A DNA stretch of 64,000 nucleotides, taken from assembly GCA_001725255.1 (NCBI GenBank), contig MEFV01000012.1, positions 40,233 through 104,232 on the forward strand, read 5' to 3'. The notes below the pieces were generated by a model. The model was not told where the DNA came from. It saw only the letters and a list, made by a program, of their open reading frames with translations, and did no database searches. Below are positions 39,565-48,355 of the stretch, in pieces. Source of the stretch: Comamonas sp. SCN 67-35. Lineage in GTDB: Bacteria > Pseudomonadota > Gammaproteobacteria > Burkholderiales > Burkholderiaceae_C. The translations under genes were made by a program, and so were the position numbers. Every line of letters starts with the position of its first letter. Position 1 is the first letter of the stretch.

Positions 39565-40290
39565 TCATAGCGCCAGCCCCAGCAGCGACTGCTGCAATTC
39601 CTCGTCTTCGGCGAGCTGCGCCATCGAACCTGCATGCACCACGCGGCCGTTGTCCATCACGGCCACCGTGTCTCCCAGGCGTTGTGCGAAGTGGATGTTC
39701 TGCTCCACCAGCAGGATGGTCACGCCGCTCTTCTTGAGCTGACTGAACGCGGCGATCATGTTGTTGATGATCGCGGGCGCCAGGCCCTTGCTCGGCTCGT
39801 CGACGATGAGCAGGTCGCGCGGCTCGACGATGGCGCGCGCCACCGCCACCATCTGCTTCTGCCCGCCGGAGAGCTTGCCTGCGGGGTAGTTCCAGAATCT
39901 GTCCACCGCCGGGAACATGTCGAAGATCCACGACAGGCGCGCGTTGTCCATGTGCGCGGCGGTGCTCGACCCGCGCGCGGCCAGCAGCAGGTTTTCCTTC
40001 ACGGTGAGGTCGGCGAAGATGCCCATGTTCTCGGGCACGTAGGCGATGTTCAGCTGGGCGATGCGCGGGGTGTCGAGCCGTGTGATGTCGTCCCCGTTGA
40101 ACGCGATGCGCCCCTGCGACGCCCGCCACAGGCCCATGATGGTGCGCAGCGTCGTCGTCTTGCCCGCGCCGTTGCGCCCCAGCAGCAGCGTGACCTGGCC
40201 GCGCGGCACGGCGAGATCGACGCCGTGAAGGATGTGATACGCCCCGATGTGCGTGTGCACACCCGAGAGCTCCAGAAGGTTTTCACTCAT
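39565..40290 (-). CDS. livF: LivF-type ABC transporter ATP-binding protein
   Basis: A 241-residue ATPase with Walker A GRNGAGKT, Q-loop region NIAYVPENM, signature LSGGQKQMV and Walker B DLLIVDEPSKGLAP, plus the H-loop in VEQNIHFA. It starts by overlapping the livG stop by four bases (ATGA), so the two ATPases are made together. It drives the LivHM pore. Compared with E. coli LivF, length and motif spacing are normal. Confidence 0.92.
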   Translation of the reverse strand: MSENLLELSGVHTHIGAYHILHGVDLAVPRGQVTLLLGRNGAGKTTTLRTIMGLWRASQGRIAFNGDDITRLDTPRIAQLNIAYVPENMGIFADLTVKENLLLAARGSSTAAHMDNARLSWIFDMFPAVDRFWNYPAGKLSGGQKQMVAVARAIVEPRDLLIVDEPSKGLAPAIINNMIAAFSQLKKSGVTILLVEQNIHFAQRLGDTVAVMDNGRVVHAGSMAQLAEDEELQQSLLGLAL

Positions 40291-41066
40291 GCCGCGGCCT
40301 CTTTTTCGTCACTCACGCCGAGATACGCCTGCTGCACCACGGGCGAGGCAATCACCTCGGCCGGCTCGCCATCGGCCACCAGCGTGCCGTTGGTCAGCAC
40401 GATGATGCGGTCCGCGAGCTCGCGCACCACGTCCATCTTGTGCTCCACGAGCAGGATGGTCTTGCTCTTGTCTTTCTTCAGTTCGCGGATCAGGTTCAGG
40501 ATCACCGGCGCCTCGTCGTGGCTCATGCCGGCGGTGGGCTCGTCGAACATGTAGACCTGCGGCTCCAGCGCCATCAAGAGCGCCACTTCCAGCTTGCGCT
40601 GATCGCCATGCGGCAGGCTGGCGACGGCGGCCTCGCGCCGCTCCCACAGCGCCACGCGGCGCAGGATGTCTTCGGCGCGCGCGGTGAGCTCGCGGTGGTC
40701 GCTCCAGATGCTCCACAGGTTGAGCCCACGCCGATGCGCGCCGCCGCGCATCGCCTGCACCGCCAGGCGCACGTTCTCCAGCACCGGCAGGTTGGGAAAC
40801 AGGTTGGTGAGCTGAAACGCCCGGCCCAGCCCCGAGCGCGCGCGCTCGGAGGGCGCCAGCGCGCTCAGATCACGCCCGTTCAGGTGCACGCTGCCGCCGC
40901 TGGCCTTGAGCTGCCCCGAAATCAGGTTGAAGTAGGTCGTCTTGCCCGCGCCGTTGGGCCCCACGATCGCGGTGAGCGTGCCCGGCTCGAACGAGCAGGT
41001 CACGGCATTCACCGCCACGTGGCCGCCGAAGCGGATCGTCAAGTCCTTGGTCTCCAGGGTAGCCAT
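40287..41066 (-). CDS. livG: LivG-type ABC transporter ATP-binding protein
   Basis: A 259-residue ATPase. Walker A is GPNGAGKTT, followed by the LivG-specific AFQLTNLFPNLPVLENVRLAVQ. The signature region is degenerate (LPHGDQRKLEVALLMAL in place of LSGG-type), as is normal in LivG. Walker B is MFDEPTAGMS, with the H-loop in LLVEHKMDVV. It lies 33 bases after the PHB depolymerase stop codon and overlaps livF. The tight coupling of depolymerase and importer is the main hint to the transporter's role. Confidence 0.92.
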   Translation of the reverse strand: MATLETKDLTIRFGGHVAVNAVTCSFEPGTLTAIVGPNGAGKTTYFNLISGQLKASGGSVHLNGRDLSALAPSERARSGLGRAFQLTNLFPNLPVLENVRLAVQAMRGGAHRRGLNLWSIWSDHRELTARAEDILRRVALWERREAAVASLPHGDQRKLEVALLMALEPQVYMFDEPTAGMSHDEAPVILNLIRELKKDKSKTILLVEHKMDVVRELADRIIVLTNGTLVADGEPAEVIASPVVQQAYLGVSDEKEAAA

Positions 41067-41099
41067 CGAAAACCCGTTTCCTTCCTTCGCCAGGCCCGC

Positions 41100-42617
41100 T
41101 CAGGGGCAGGTGCCGATCACGTAGTAGTTCGGGCCCGTCTGCTTGAGCGTGGTGGTGACGAACACATTCCACAGCCCCATGTTCTGGCCCGAGCCGTTGG
41201 CATAGGTGTAACCGCCCTGCTGGTAGGCACGGCCGGCCTGGGTATGAGCGTAGTTGCTGGCCGTGGTGCAGGTGCCCGCGGGCACGCTGCCCGCCAGCGT
41301 GGTGCCGCTCACGGCGGCGGAGGCATCGCCCTCGACCCCGTTGGCATCGACGGCGCGCACCGCCCAGCTGTAGGTGGTGGAAGCCGCGAGCGCCGCGTCG
41401 GTGTAGCTGGTCGAGTACACCATCAGGGCATTGGCCTTGTTGCCATTGCGGTAGACGTTGTAGCCGCTGGCGCCCGAGACCGCACCCCAGCTCAGGTCCA
41501 TGCTGGTGGCAGTCGCGCCCGACAGGCTCAGGCCCGTGGGAGCGGGCAGCACCGAGCCGGTCGGCGGCGGTGTGCCGCCACCACCGGAACCCGCACCCGA
41601 AGCGATACGGTCCACCATGGCCTTGATCGCCGCCATCTGCGTGCCGCTCTTCTGCGCGAAATCGTTGCCATACCAGCCGATCCAGTCCCAGCAGGCGTTG
41701 GCGTTGGCCAGGGAGCCGCTCTTGGTCGTCGGGTGGGTGTTGTTGTCGACCTTGGTCTGCGGAAACAGCAGGACGATGTTGTTCGTGTCGGCCCAGCGGC
41801 TGAAGCCCGTGTTCCTGACGAATTTGTCGCCGATCTTGTCCGTGCTCTGCTGGCAGCCATGCAGCACCACGTGCAGCTTGCATTGCGTGCCGCTGGCGCA
41901 GCTCGCGGGCACATAGAGCCAGCCGGTGGAAGCCATGCCGGGGTTGCTCGCCGTGTACGGGGTCTGGTCGAACTCGATGTAGTTGGCGGCGGCGGGCGCA
42001 TTGTTGCGCGGGCTCAGGGTGCCGTAAATCTGCGTGAGGGCCGCGCCGGCGCCGTCGTAGCCGCAGTTGCTGATGTAGGGCGAGGTGCTGCTGGAGCAGG
42101 CATTGTTGCCCGTGCTGTCGAAGTCCGTGGGCAGCACGTGGGCCGCGCCCGAGCGCTTGACGTAGGAAATGCTGCCCGCGGGCACGCCATTGTTCAGGTA
42201 CTGCGTCTGCAACGCGTCCGTGGGATTGGGCCCCACGGTGTAGTCGCTGGTGCCGACGAAGATGAATATCTTCTGGTTCGCGATGTTGGACTTGGGGTCG
42301 ATCGCGCCGCTGCTGCTGTAGCTGTCGATGCTCGCCTGCATGGCACTCAGCTGGCTCGTGCTGATGCTGGCGTTGTACATGCAGGCGGTGTAGTTGTTCA
42401 GCCCCGCGCAGTTGTATGGCCCGGCCGCGAAGATGCCCACGCCCATGAAGGTGGACGAATAGGCAATGCCCAGCTGGTTGGCCATGAAGCCCCCCGAGGA
42501 CAACCCGGAGACGCTGATCTTTCCGGTATCGATGTTGTATTGGCCCAGTGGCGTCGCGCCATGCGCCAGGCCCGTCGCCGCAAGCGCGGCCGCCAGTAAA
42601 AACCGAGGGAATCGCAT
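41100..42617 (-). CDS. phaZ: Extracellular poly(3-hydroxybutyrate) depolymerase, type 2
   Basis: A 505-residue secreted enzyme. Signal peptide MRFPRFLLAAALAATGLAHG; the mature protein begins near ATPLG. The lipase box GLSSGG is near the N-terminus (about residues 38-43), ahead of the oxyanion site LHGCQQS (about 255-261). This order defines catalytic-domain type 2, as in Comamonas and Acidovorax depolymerases. A G/T/P-rich linker (about 342-355) leads to a fibronectin type III module (about 356-440), then a C-terminal PHB-binding domain (about 447-505, ending YYVIGTCP). It attacks insoluble PHB granules outside the cell, releasing dimers and oligomers. It lies between a binding-protein gene and livG. 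Confidence 0.92.
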   Translation of the reverse strand: MRFPRFLLAAALAATGLAHGATPLGQYNIDTGKISVSGLSSGGFMANQLGIAYSSTFMGVGIFAAGPYNCAGLNNYTACMYNASISTSQLSAMQASIDSYSSSGAIDPKSNIANQKIFIFVGTSDYTVGPNPTDALQTQYLNNGVPAGSISYVKRSGAAHVLPTDFDSTGNNACSSSTSPYISNCGYDGAGAALTQIYGTLSPRNNAPAAANYIEFDQTPYTASNPGMASTGWLYVPASCASGTQCKLHVVLHGCQQSTDKIGDKFVRNTGFSRWADTNNIVLLFPQTKVDNNTHPTTKSGSLANANACWDWIGWYGNDFAQKSGTQMAAIKAMVDRIASGAGSGGGGTPPPTGSVLPAPTGLSLSGATATSMDLSWGAVSGASGYNVYRNGNKANALMVYSTSYTDAALAASTTYSWAVRAVDANGVEGDASAAVSGTTLAGSVPAGTCTTASNYAHTQAGRAYQQGGYTYANGSGQNMGLWNVFVTTTLKQTGPNYYVIGTCP

Positions 42618-42708
42618 TGTCTTGTCTCCTGTCTCAGCTTGATTTTTGGATGTGCAAAACCAGCCCCCGTGTGACCCGGGGGTTCATCGTTCTCGATCAA
42701 AAGGGAAA

Positions 42709-42735
42709 CCGGGCGCCGCACGCGCGGCGCCACCC
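42709..42735 (-). terminator. Hairpin just after the binding-protein gene (partial terminator or stabiliser)
   Basis: GGCGCCGC (42712-42719) pairs with GCGGCGCC (42724-42731) over a four-base loop, and read on the minus strand is followed by GGTTTCCCTTTT. It begins just after the binding-protein stop codon. A second, CCCCCG/CGGGGG hairpin lies at 42664-42682. Such hairpins often give excess binding protein over downstream permease genes. Confidence 0.5.
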
Positions 42736-42737
42736 GA

Positions 42738-43928
42738 TCAGCGCTTGTTGCGGATCGGAATCTGCATCTCTTGCGGCTTGATCTCGCGCACGAGTTCGGG
42801 CACGCCCCAGGCAAACGCCGGATCGTCCTTGATGCGGAAGTGGTACATGCTCTGCATGGCCTGGTGGTCTTCGCGCCTGAAGGTCATGGTGCCCTTGGGG
42901 GTCTCGAAGCTCATGCCTTCCATGGTCTTGATGAGCTTGTTGGTGGCCGTGTCACCGCCCGTCTTCTTGAGCGCCGTCACGATCGCCATTGCGGCCGAGA
43001 AGCCCCCGGCGGTGAAGAAATCCGGCGGCGCCTTGAATTCCTTGTAGTGCATGGACACCAGGGCGTCGTTCACCGGATTTTTCGGAATGCCGAAGTAGTA
43101 GTAGGTGGCGCCTTCCATGCCGGGGAAGTTCTTGTACGCGGCCATCGCGGGCAGGATGTTGCCGCCCGTGAAGACCTCGATGCCGTAGCGCTTCTTCAGG
43201 TCGGCCGCGGCCAGCGCGTTGAACGGCGGAACGCCGCCCGCCCAGATCACCTCGATGGCCTTGCGCCCCGGCTTGTCCTTGAGTGCATCGATCAGGCGCT
43301 GGATGCCGGCGGTGAAGTCCGTCGTGTTCTGCGGCAGATATTCTTCGTGAATGATCTTCGCGTGCTTGAGCGCGTCCTTGAACGCCTTCACGCCGTCACG
43401 CCCAAACGCATAGTCCTGCGCCAGCGTGGCCACCGACACGCCATCCTTGTCCATCGCCACCGCGTTGCTGATCGCGTCCTGGCTGGAATTGCGCCCGGTG
43501 CGGAAGATGTACTTGTTCCACTTGTCGCCGGTGATGGCATCGGCCACGGCGGGCTCCACCAGCAGGATCTTCTTGTATTCCTCGGCCACCGGCAGCATGG
43601 CGAGCGCCACGCCCGAAGACGTCGGCCCCACGGCCAGATCCACCTTGTCGTCGGCATACGCGGCTGCCAGCAGGCTCTTGCCCAGGTCCGGCTTGCCCTG
43701 GTCGTCCTTCTCGATGACGACGATCTTCCTGCCGTCCAGCTCCATGGTGCCGCCGGTCGCGTACTGCAGGCCCATCATCAGACCGGTCTGCGTCTGCTTG
43801 CCGTAGGCTTCCAGCGGCCCGGTCTTGCTGTAGACGTGGGCGATGCGGATTTCGCCGGACTTGCTGAAAGCCGGCAGGCTGACGGTGGCTGAGAGGGCGG
43901 CCAGTGCGACCAGGGTGCGACGTTGCAT
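42738..43928 (-). CDS. Periplasmic binding protein of a Liv-type ABC importer
   Basis: A 396-residue binding protein from ATG 43928, preceded by AAGGAGAC. The signal peptide is RRTLVALAALSATVSLPAFS. The mature type I fold starts EIRIAHVYSKTGPLEAYGKQ, has VGPTSSGVALAMLPVAEEYKK and YFIFRTGRN-like ligand-lobe stretches, and ends with FRREDHQAMQSMY. It is typical of Peripla_BP_6 proteins for amino acids, amides, aromatic acids or other small carboxylates. No other binding protein is near, so it is the receptor of the LivGFHM system downstream. With PHB depolymerase as next gene, 3-hydroxybutyrate or its dimer is the ligand I infer; an amino acid cannot be excluded. Confidence 0.88.
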   Translation of the reverse strand: MQRRTLVALAALSATVSLPAFSKSGEIRIAHVYSKTGPLEAYGKQTQTGLMMGLQYATGGTMELDGRKIVVIEKDDQGKPDLGKSLLAAAYADDKVDLAVGPTSSGVALAMLPVAEEYKKILLVEPAVADAITGDKWNKYIFRTGRNSSQDAISNAVAMDKDGVSVATLAQDYAFGRDGVKAFKDALKHAKIIHEEYLPQNTTDFTAGIQRLIDALKDKPGRKAIEVIWAGGVPPFNALAAADLKKRYGIEVFTGGNILPAMAAYKNFPGMEGATYYYFGIPKNPVNDALVSMHYKEFKAPPDFFTAGGFSAAMAIVTALKKTGGDTATNKLIKTMEGMSFETPKGTMTFRREDHQAMQSMYHFRIKDDPAFAWGVPELVREIKPQEMQIPIRNKR

Positions 43929-43970
43929 GAGAAGTCTCCTTTTAAGGTGCGGTGAATCACGCATAAAGTA

Positions 43971-43990
43971 TGCCAACGCGTATGCTGGCA
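43971..43990. promoter_or_regulatory. Candidate promoter/operator of the PHB-importer operon
   Basis: TGCCA and TGGCA form an inverted repeat ten bases apart, 43-62 bases before the binding-protein start. On the minus strand a TTGCCA -35-like element overlaps it, with CTTTAT 17 bases downstream as -10. The dyad could be a repressor or activator site. No regulator gene adjoins the operon. Confidence 0.35.
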
Positions 43991-44115
43991 AGATTTCATC
44001 GGAACGTCATGAGTGACTATTTATCAGTCAATTCAATGTCTTTAATTCAGACTTTTGTCTGTTTTTAAGGCATTTCCAATCAGATCACCAGCATCGGAAA
44101 GGCCTTCCGTCGCCA

Positions 44116-45039
44116 CTACTCTTCAGAGAAAAAGTCGGTGTCGATGCGCTTGAGCTGGTAGCTGGCCACCACCGAGACACCCAGGCCATGCTCGATCATC
44201 AGATTCGCGAGCCGCTCGCCATCGATCAGCACCACTTTGTAGGTGCTGGCGGCCGCGTAGTCCCTGGCTTCCTGCGAGAAATGCGAGGTCGTGATGAACA
44301 CGCCCTTGCTCGCCCGTCGCCCGGCGAGCGCACCGACGAATTGCTGAATCTCCGGCCGACCCACCGTGCCATTGCTCCAGCGCTTGGCCTGCAGATAGAT
44401 CGCATCGAGCCCTAGCCGGTCTTCATTGATCACACCGTCGATGCCGCCATCGCCACTGCGCCCCATTGCGCGCCCCGCTTCCTCGCGGCTGCCCCCATAG
44501 CCCATGGTGATGAGCAGCTGTACGACCAGACGCTCGAAATAGGCGGGCGAGCAGGCTTTCACGCGTTCGAGCATTTCATCGGAAAGCGCAGCCACGGACT
44601 TCTGAAACGCCGTATCCATGATCTCATCCGGCGTCAGATCAAGCAGAGGCGACTGCTTCTCCTCACTATTGATCGACAGATCTGCCTTTTGACGTGAACT
44701 GCTTTTGAACGCCTGAAATTCCGGATACAGATCCAGAAACGCGCCGTCGATTCTGTCCGGCTTCTGCTTGAGCGCTGCAAGGCCTTGCTTGGTAATACGC
44801 ACGTTTCCGCGTTTCGGCTGATCAACCAAGCCCGCCTTCTTCAGATACGTCTTGGCCCACCCAACGCGCGAAGCAAAGGTCAAGGTCGCCCCGCTAGGCA
44901 ACAATTCCATGCGCTCATGCTCCGTCAGCTTGAATTTGTCAGCCAACTCGTGCGTCAAGTCCTTGAGCACGTGCTCCTGGCTATCGCCCACACTCTGCAA
45001 AAACGGAAGCATGAGCGTTTCGTAATCGGGAATTGCCAT
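44116..45039 (-). CDS. mrr: Mrr-type type IV restriction endonuclease
   Basis: A 307-residue protein. The N-terminal Mrr_N winged helix (about 1-90) binds DNA: IPDYETLMLPFLQ, then GWAKTYLKKAGLVDQPKRG. The C-terminal Mrr_cat domain (about 160-290) has FERLVVQLLITMGYG, GDGGIDGVI and YLQAKRW, the D-x(n)-Q-x-K form of the PD-(D/E)xK nuclease core, followed by FVGALAGRRASKGVFITTSHFS. Mrr enzymes cut methylated foreign DNA and can be set off by pressure or foreign methylases. Base composition is visibly less GC-rich than its neighbours and no methylase accompanies it, both fitting a horizontally acquired defence gene. Confidence 0.9.
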   Translation of the reverse strand: MAIPDYETLMLPFLQSVGDSQEHVLKDLTHELADKFKLTEHERMELLPSGATLTFASRVGWAKTYLKKAGLVDQPKRGNVRITKQGLAALKQKPDRIDGAFLDLYPEFQAFKSSSRQKADLSINSEEKQSPLLDLTPDEIMDTAFQKSVAALSDEMLERVKACSPAYFERLVVQLLITMGYGGSREEAGRAMGRSGDGGIDGVINEDRLGLDAIYLQAKRWSNGTVGRPEIQQFVGALAGRRASKGVFITTSHFSQEARDYAAASTYKVVLIDGERLANLMIEHGLGVSVVASYQLKRIDTDFFSEE

Positions 45040-45070
45040 CGTTATTGCATCAATTCATGCGAGTAGATCA

Positions 45071-46621
45071 CTATGCGCCCTCGCTCACCCGCTTCTCCAG
45101 CTCATGCCGCATGATCTTGCCGGTCGTGCTGCGCGGCAGGAATTCGTCCGTTACAAAGTGCACCTCCTTGGGCACCTTGTAGCCCGCGATGTGCTCGCGG
45201 CACAGTGTGGTCAGGTCCTGCGCGGTGAGCGTTTCGTCCTTGCGCACGACATAGGCCACGGGCACCTCGCCCCAGCGCGCGTCGGACCTGCGGATCACGA
45301 CGGCATCGGCCACGCGCGGCTCGGTCAGCAGCACGCGCTCGATCTCGGCCGGGTAGATGTTCTCGCCGCCGGACTTGATCAGGTACTTGCGCCGGTCCAC
45401 GAACGAAAGCGAGCCGTCGGGGTTGCGCACAAACACGTCGCCCATGTGAAACCAGCCGCCGCGAAAATCCTCGGAGTTGGCCTTGGGGTTGTTCCAGTAG
45501 CCGGAAAAGAGCGTGGGCGCGCGGATCGCGAGCTCGCCCGGCTCGCCGTCGGGCACCTCGCGATCATCGGGGTCGACGAGCTTGATGCGGCAAAAGCTGC
45601 TCTGGATCTTGTCCAGGCTCGTCGGCACCTCGCCCACCGCGATGGTGTGGCGTGTGGCCGGCGGCAGGCCGGTTTCGGTCGAACCGAAGGTGTTGAGGTA
45701 GGGCGCGCCGACGAGGCGCGTGACTTCGGCGATCTGCTCACGCGGCACCAGGTCGGCCATCACGCCGACCCAGCGCATGCCCGCCACGGGCCGGCCCAGC
45801 GCGCGCACGGCATCGAGGAACGGCGCGATCATGCCGGGCATGAGCGTGAAGCGCCCCAGGCGCTCGCGCACCGCGATCTCGGCCAGGGCGGGCGCGTCGA
45901 AGCCGTCGGTGACGATGACCTTGCCGCCCTGAATCAGCGTCATGTAGACCGTGTCGGTCGAGACCATGTGAAACAGCGGTGCCCAGGCAACGAAGTGCTC
46001 GTCGCGCGTGTTCGGCAGGTCGATCATCTGGTTTTGCGCGCGCGCGATCTCGGCGCGCTGGCTGATGAGTGCGCCCTTGGGCAGGCCGGTGGTGCCGCTG
46101 GTGTAGAGGATGACGAGGCCGTCTTCCGGGTCGCACTCGTCGGGCACGGCCGCGCTGCTCGCGTCCGCGAGCGCGGCCTCGTAATCGGCGCCGAAAGTGA
46201 GGCTGGGCGCCACGTCGGCGTAGCGCGCGGCGATGCCGGCGTGCCGCTCGGAGACGAGGATCAGGCGCGGACTCACGAGCGTGAGGCAGTGGCGCAGCTC
46301 CTTGTCCGACAGGCGCCAGTTCTGGCAGGCGGCGATCACGCCGAGCTTGGCGGCGGCGATGAGGATTTCGACGTACTCGCTGCAGTTCTGCGACAGCACG
46401 GCCACGCGGTCGCCGCGCCGGATGCCGCGCGCGCTCAGAGCATGGCACAGGCGGTTGCTGCGCTCGTCGAGTTCGGCGTACGTGAAGCTGCGCGCGCCCT
46501 GCTGCAGCGCCATACGGTTGGGCCCGGTGCGCACGCACAGGGCAAACAAAGAGCCAAGCGTGAGCCCGGCGGCCTGGCGGGCCAGATCAAAATCGACGGG
46601 GGTCTGTTCCTGTTCGGGCAT
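45071..46621 (-). CDS. AMP-dependent acyl-CoA synthetase/ligase
   Basis: A 516-residue ANL-superfamily enzyme from ATG 46621. The AMP-binding P-loop is LYTSGTTGLPKGA, with FGSTETGLPPATR, GWFHMGDVF and the C-terminal hinge/lysine region RRKYLIKSGGENIYPAEIERVL and STTGKIMRHEL. It activates a carboxylic acid with ATP to the acyl-CoA. Overall it looks like the FadD3/long- or medium-chain and cyclohexane-carboxylate type ligases; the acid is not identifiable from motifs. It stands alone between mrr and ahpF, with gaps of 31 and 76 bases. Confidence 0.88.
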   Translation of the reverse strand: MPEQEQTPVDFDLARQAAGLTLGSLFALCVRTGPNRMALQQGARSFTYAELDERSNRLCHALSARGIRRGDRVAVLSQNCSEYVEILIAAAKLGVIAACQNWRLSDKELRHCLTLVSPRLILVSERHAGIAARYADVAPSLTFGADYEAALADASSAAVPDECDPEDGLVILYTSGTTGLPKGALISQRAEIARAQNQMIDLPNTRDEHFVAWAPLFHMVSTDTVYMTLIQGGKVIVTDGFDAPALAEIAVRERLGRFTLMPGMIAPFLDAVRALGRPVAGMRWVGVMADLVPREQIAEVTRLVGAPYLNTFGSTETGLPPATRHTIAVGEVPTSLDKIQSSFCRIKLVDPDDREVPDGEPGELAIRAPTLFSGYWNNPKANSEDFRGGWFHMGDVFVRNPDGSLSFVDRRKYLIKSGGENIYPAEIERVLLTEPRVADAVVIRRSDARWGEVPVAYVVRKDETLTAQDLTTLCREHIAGYKVPKEVHFVTDEFLPRSTTGKIMRHELEKRVSEGA

Positions 46622-46697
46622 GGTTCCTCTGGTGACACAAATCCAGAGCGCATCATGCCCCCGCGCCAGGCATCTGGCTACCGGGGGCAAGCCCTGA

Positions 46698-48257
46698 TCA
46701 GTGCGTCTGGCGGATCAGGTGGTCGAACGCACTGAGCGCCGCCGTCGCTCCCGCCCCCGCCGCGATCACGATCTGCTTGAACGGCACCGTGGTGCAGTCG
46801 CCGGCGGCGAACACGCCGGGCACGCTGGTCTGGCCGCGCGCGTCGATCACGATCTCGCCCATCTTGCTGAGCTCCACCGTGCCCTTGAGCCAGTCGGTGT
46901 TGGGCAGCAGGCCGATCTGCACGAAGATGCCTTCCACGTCCAGGCGGTGGTCTTCGCCGCTGGCGCGGTCCTTCCAGGCCAGCGCGTTGACCTTGCCGCC
47001 ATCGCCCAGCACCTCGGTGGTCTGCGCGTTCAGGATCACCTCGACATTGGTCAGGCTGGCCAGCTTCTTCTGCAGCACCGCGTCGGCTTTCAGTTCGGGC
47101 ATGAATTCGAGCACCGTGACGTGCGCGACCACGCCTGCGAGGTCGATCGCCGCCTCTATCCCGGAGTTGCCGCCGCCGATCACGGCCACGCGCTTGCCCT
47201 TGTACAGCGGGCCGTCGCAGCTCGGGCAATAGGCCACGCCCTTGGTGCGGTAGAGCTCCTCGCCCGGCACGTTCATGCTGCGCCAGCGCGCGCCGGTGGA
47301 AAGAATCACCGTCCTGCCCTTGAGCACGCCGCCGTTTTCCAGCTCCACTTCGATCAGGCCGTCCGCGCCCGCGGGCTTCAATGCCTTCGCGCGCTGCAGG
47401 TTCATCACGTCCACCTCGTACTCGCGCACGTGCTGCAGCAGCGCGCTGGAGAACGCCGGACCCTCGGTGTGCGGCACCGAGATGTAGTTGTCGATGTCCA
47501 GCGTATCGTTCACCTGCCCGCCAAAGCGCTCGGCCACCACGCCGGTGCGTATGCCCTTGCGCGCCGCGTACACGGCCGCCGCCGCGCCGGCCGGGCCGCC
47601 ACCGACGATGAGCATGTCGAAGGCATCCCTGGCCGAGAGTTTTTGCGCCTCGCGCGCGGCGGCGCCGCTGTCGAGCATGCCGACGATGCGCTTGAGTTCC
47701 ATGTGACCGGCGGAGAACACCTCGCCGTTCAGATACACCATGGGCACGGCCATGATCTCGCGCGCCTTCACTTCCGCCTCGAACGCACCGCCCTCGATCA
47801 CCGTGGTCTTGATCCTGGGATTGAGGATGGCCATGAGCGAGAGCGCCTGCACCACGTCGGGGCAGTTGTGGCAGGTGAGGCTCATGTAGACCTCGAAGTT
47901 GAAGTCGCCATCGAGCTGGCGGATCTGCTCCAGCAGCTCGGCTTCTTCCTTGGGCGGATGGCCGCCGGTCCACAGCAGCGCCAGCACCAGCGAGGTGAAT
48001 TCGTGCCCCAGCGGCAGCCCGGCGAAGCGCAGCGACTGCTCACCATCGCCCCGTACCAGCGCGAACGAGGGCTTGCGCGCGTCCTGGCCGTCAAAGCGCA
48101 CCTTGATCTTGTCGCCGCGCAGGCTGGCAATGGTGGTGAGCAGCTCGCGCATCTGCGCGGAAGTCTCGCTGTCGTCCAGCGAGGCGACCAGCTCGAACGG
48201 GCGCTGCACGCGCTCCAGATAGGCGGCAAGCTGGGTTTTCAGTTGATCGTCAAGCAT
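46698..48257 (-). CDS. ahpF: Alkyl hydroperoxide reductase subunit F
   Basis: A 519-residue flavoprotein reductase that passes electrons from NADH to AhpC. An N-terminal tandem thioredoxin-like domain carries CHNC (near residue 128). An FAD/NAD thioredoxin-reductase body follows with [19 protein letters not shown], the redox-active CPSC (near 343), [17 protein letters not shown] and the FAD-end motif [15 protein letters not shown]. Length matches the E. coli protein. It lies 98 bases after ahpC with an intrinsic terminator between, so ahpF is probably expressed by read-through or from its own promoter. Confidence 0.95.
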   Translation of the reverse strand: MLDDQLKTQLAAYLERVQRPFELVASLDDSETSAQMRELLTTIASLRGDKIKVRFDGQDARKPSFALVRGDGEQSLRFAGLPLGHEFTSLVLALLWTGGHPPKEEAELLEQIRQLDGDFNFEVYMSLTCHNCPDVVQALSLMAILNPRIKTTVIEGGAFEAEVKAREIMAVPMVYLNGEVFSAGHMELKRIVGMLDSGAAAREAQKLSARDAFDMLIVGGGPAGAAAAVYAARKGIRTGVVAERFGGQVNDTLDIDNYISVPHTEGPAFSSALLQHVREYEVDVMNLQRAKALKPAGADGLIEVELENGGVLKGRTVILSTGARWRSMNVPGEELYRTKGVAYCPSCDGPLYKGKRVAVIGGGNSGIEAAIDLAGVVAHVTVLEFMPELKADAVLQKKLASLTNVEVILNAQTTEVLGDGGKVNALAWKDRASGEDHRLDVEGIFVQIGLLPNTDWLKGTVELSKMGEIVIDARGQTSVPGVFAAGDCTTVPFKQIVIAAGAGATAALSAFDHLIRQTH

Positions 48258-48292
48258 GGTTCCTCCTTGGGCAAAGCCTGAAAAGCGGGCAT

Positions 48293-48340
48293 GAAAAAGC
48301 CGGACGGCAAGGCGCACGCGCGCCCTGCGCCAGTCCGGCT
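48293..48340 (-). terminator. Intrinsic terminator after ahpC
   Basis: AGCCGGAC (48298-48305) pairs with GTCCGGCT (48333-48340), with a smaller GGCGCA/TGCGCC hairpin nested inside. On the minus strand TTTTTC follows directly. It lies 15 bases beyond the ahpC stop and would attenuate transcription into ahpF, giving the excess of AhpC over AhpF known in this system. Confidence 0.75.
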
Positions 48341-48355
48341 ACGGGCGGCTGCGGC

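Noticed and set aside
37253..39737. Highly charged His/Glu/Asp-rich frame (555 residues from 38070) opposite livM and livH
   Set aside because: It is the complement of membrane-protein codons; hydrophobic codons read backwards give such charged frames.
40440..42599. 719-residue open frame on the plus strand across livG and phaZ
   Set aside because: It spans two well-supported genes on the other strand and is rich in Arg/Val/Ala/His without any motif.
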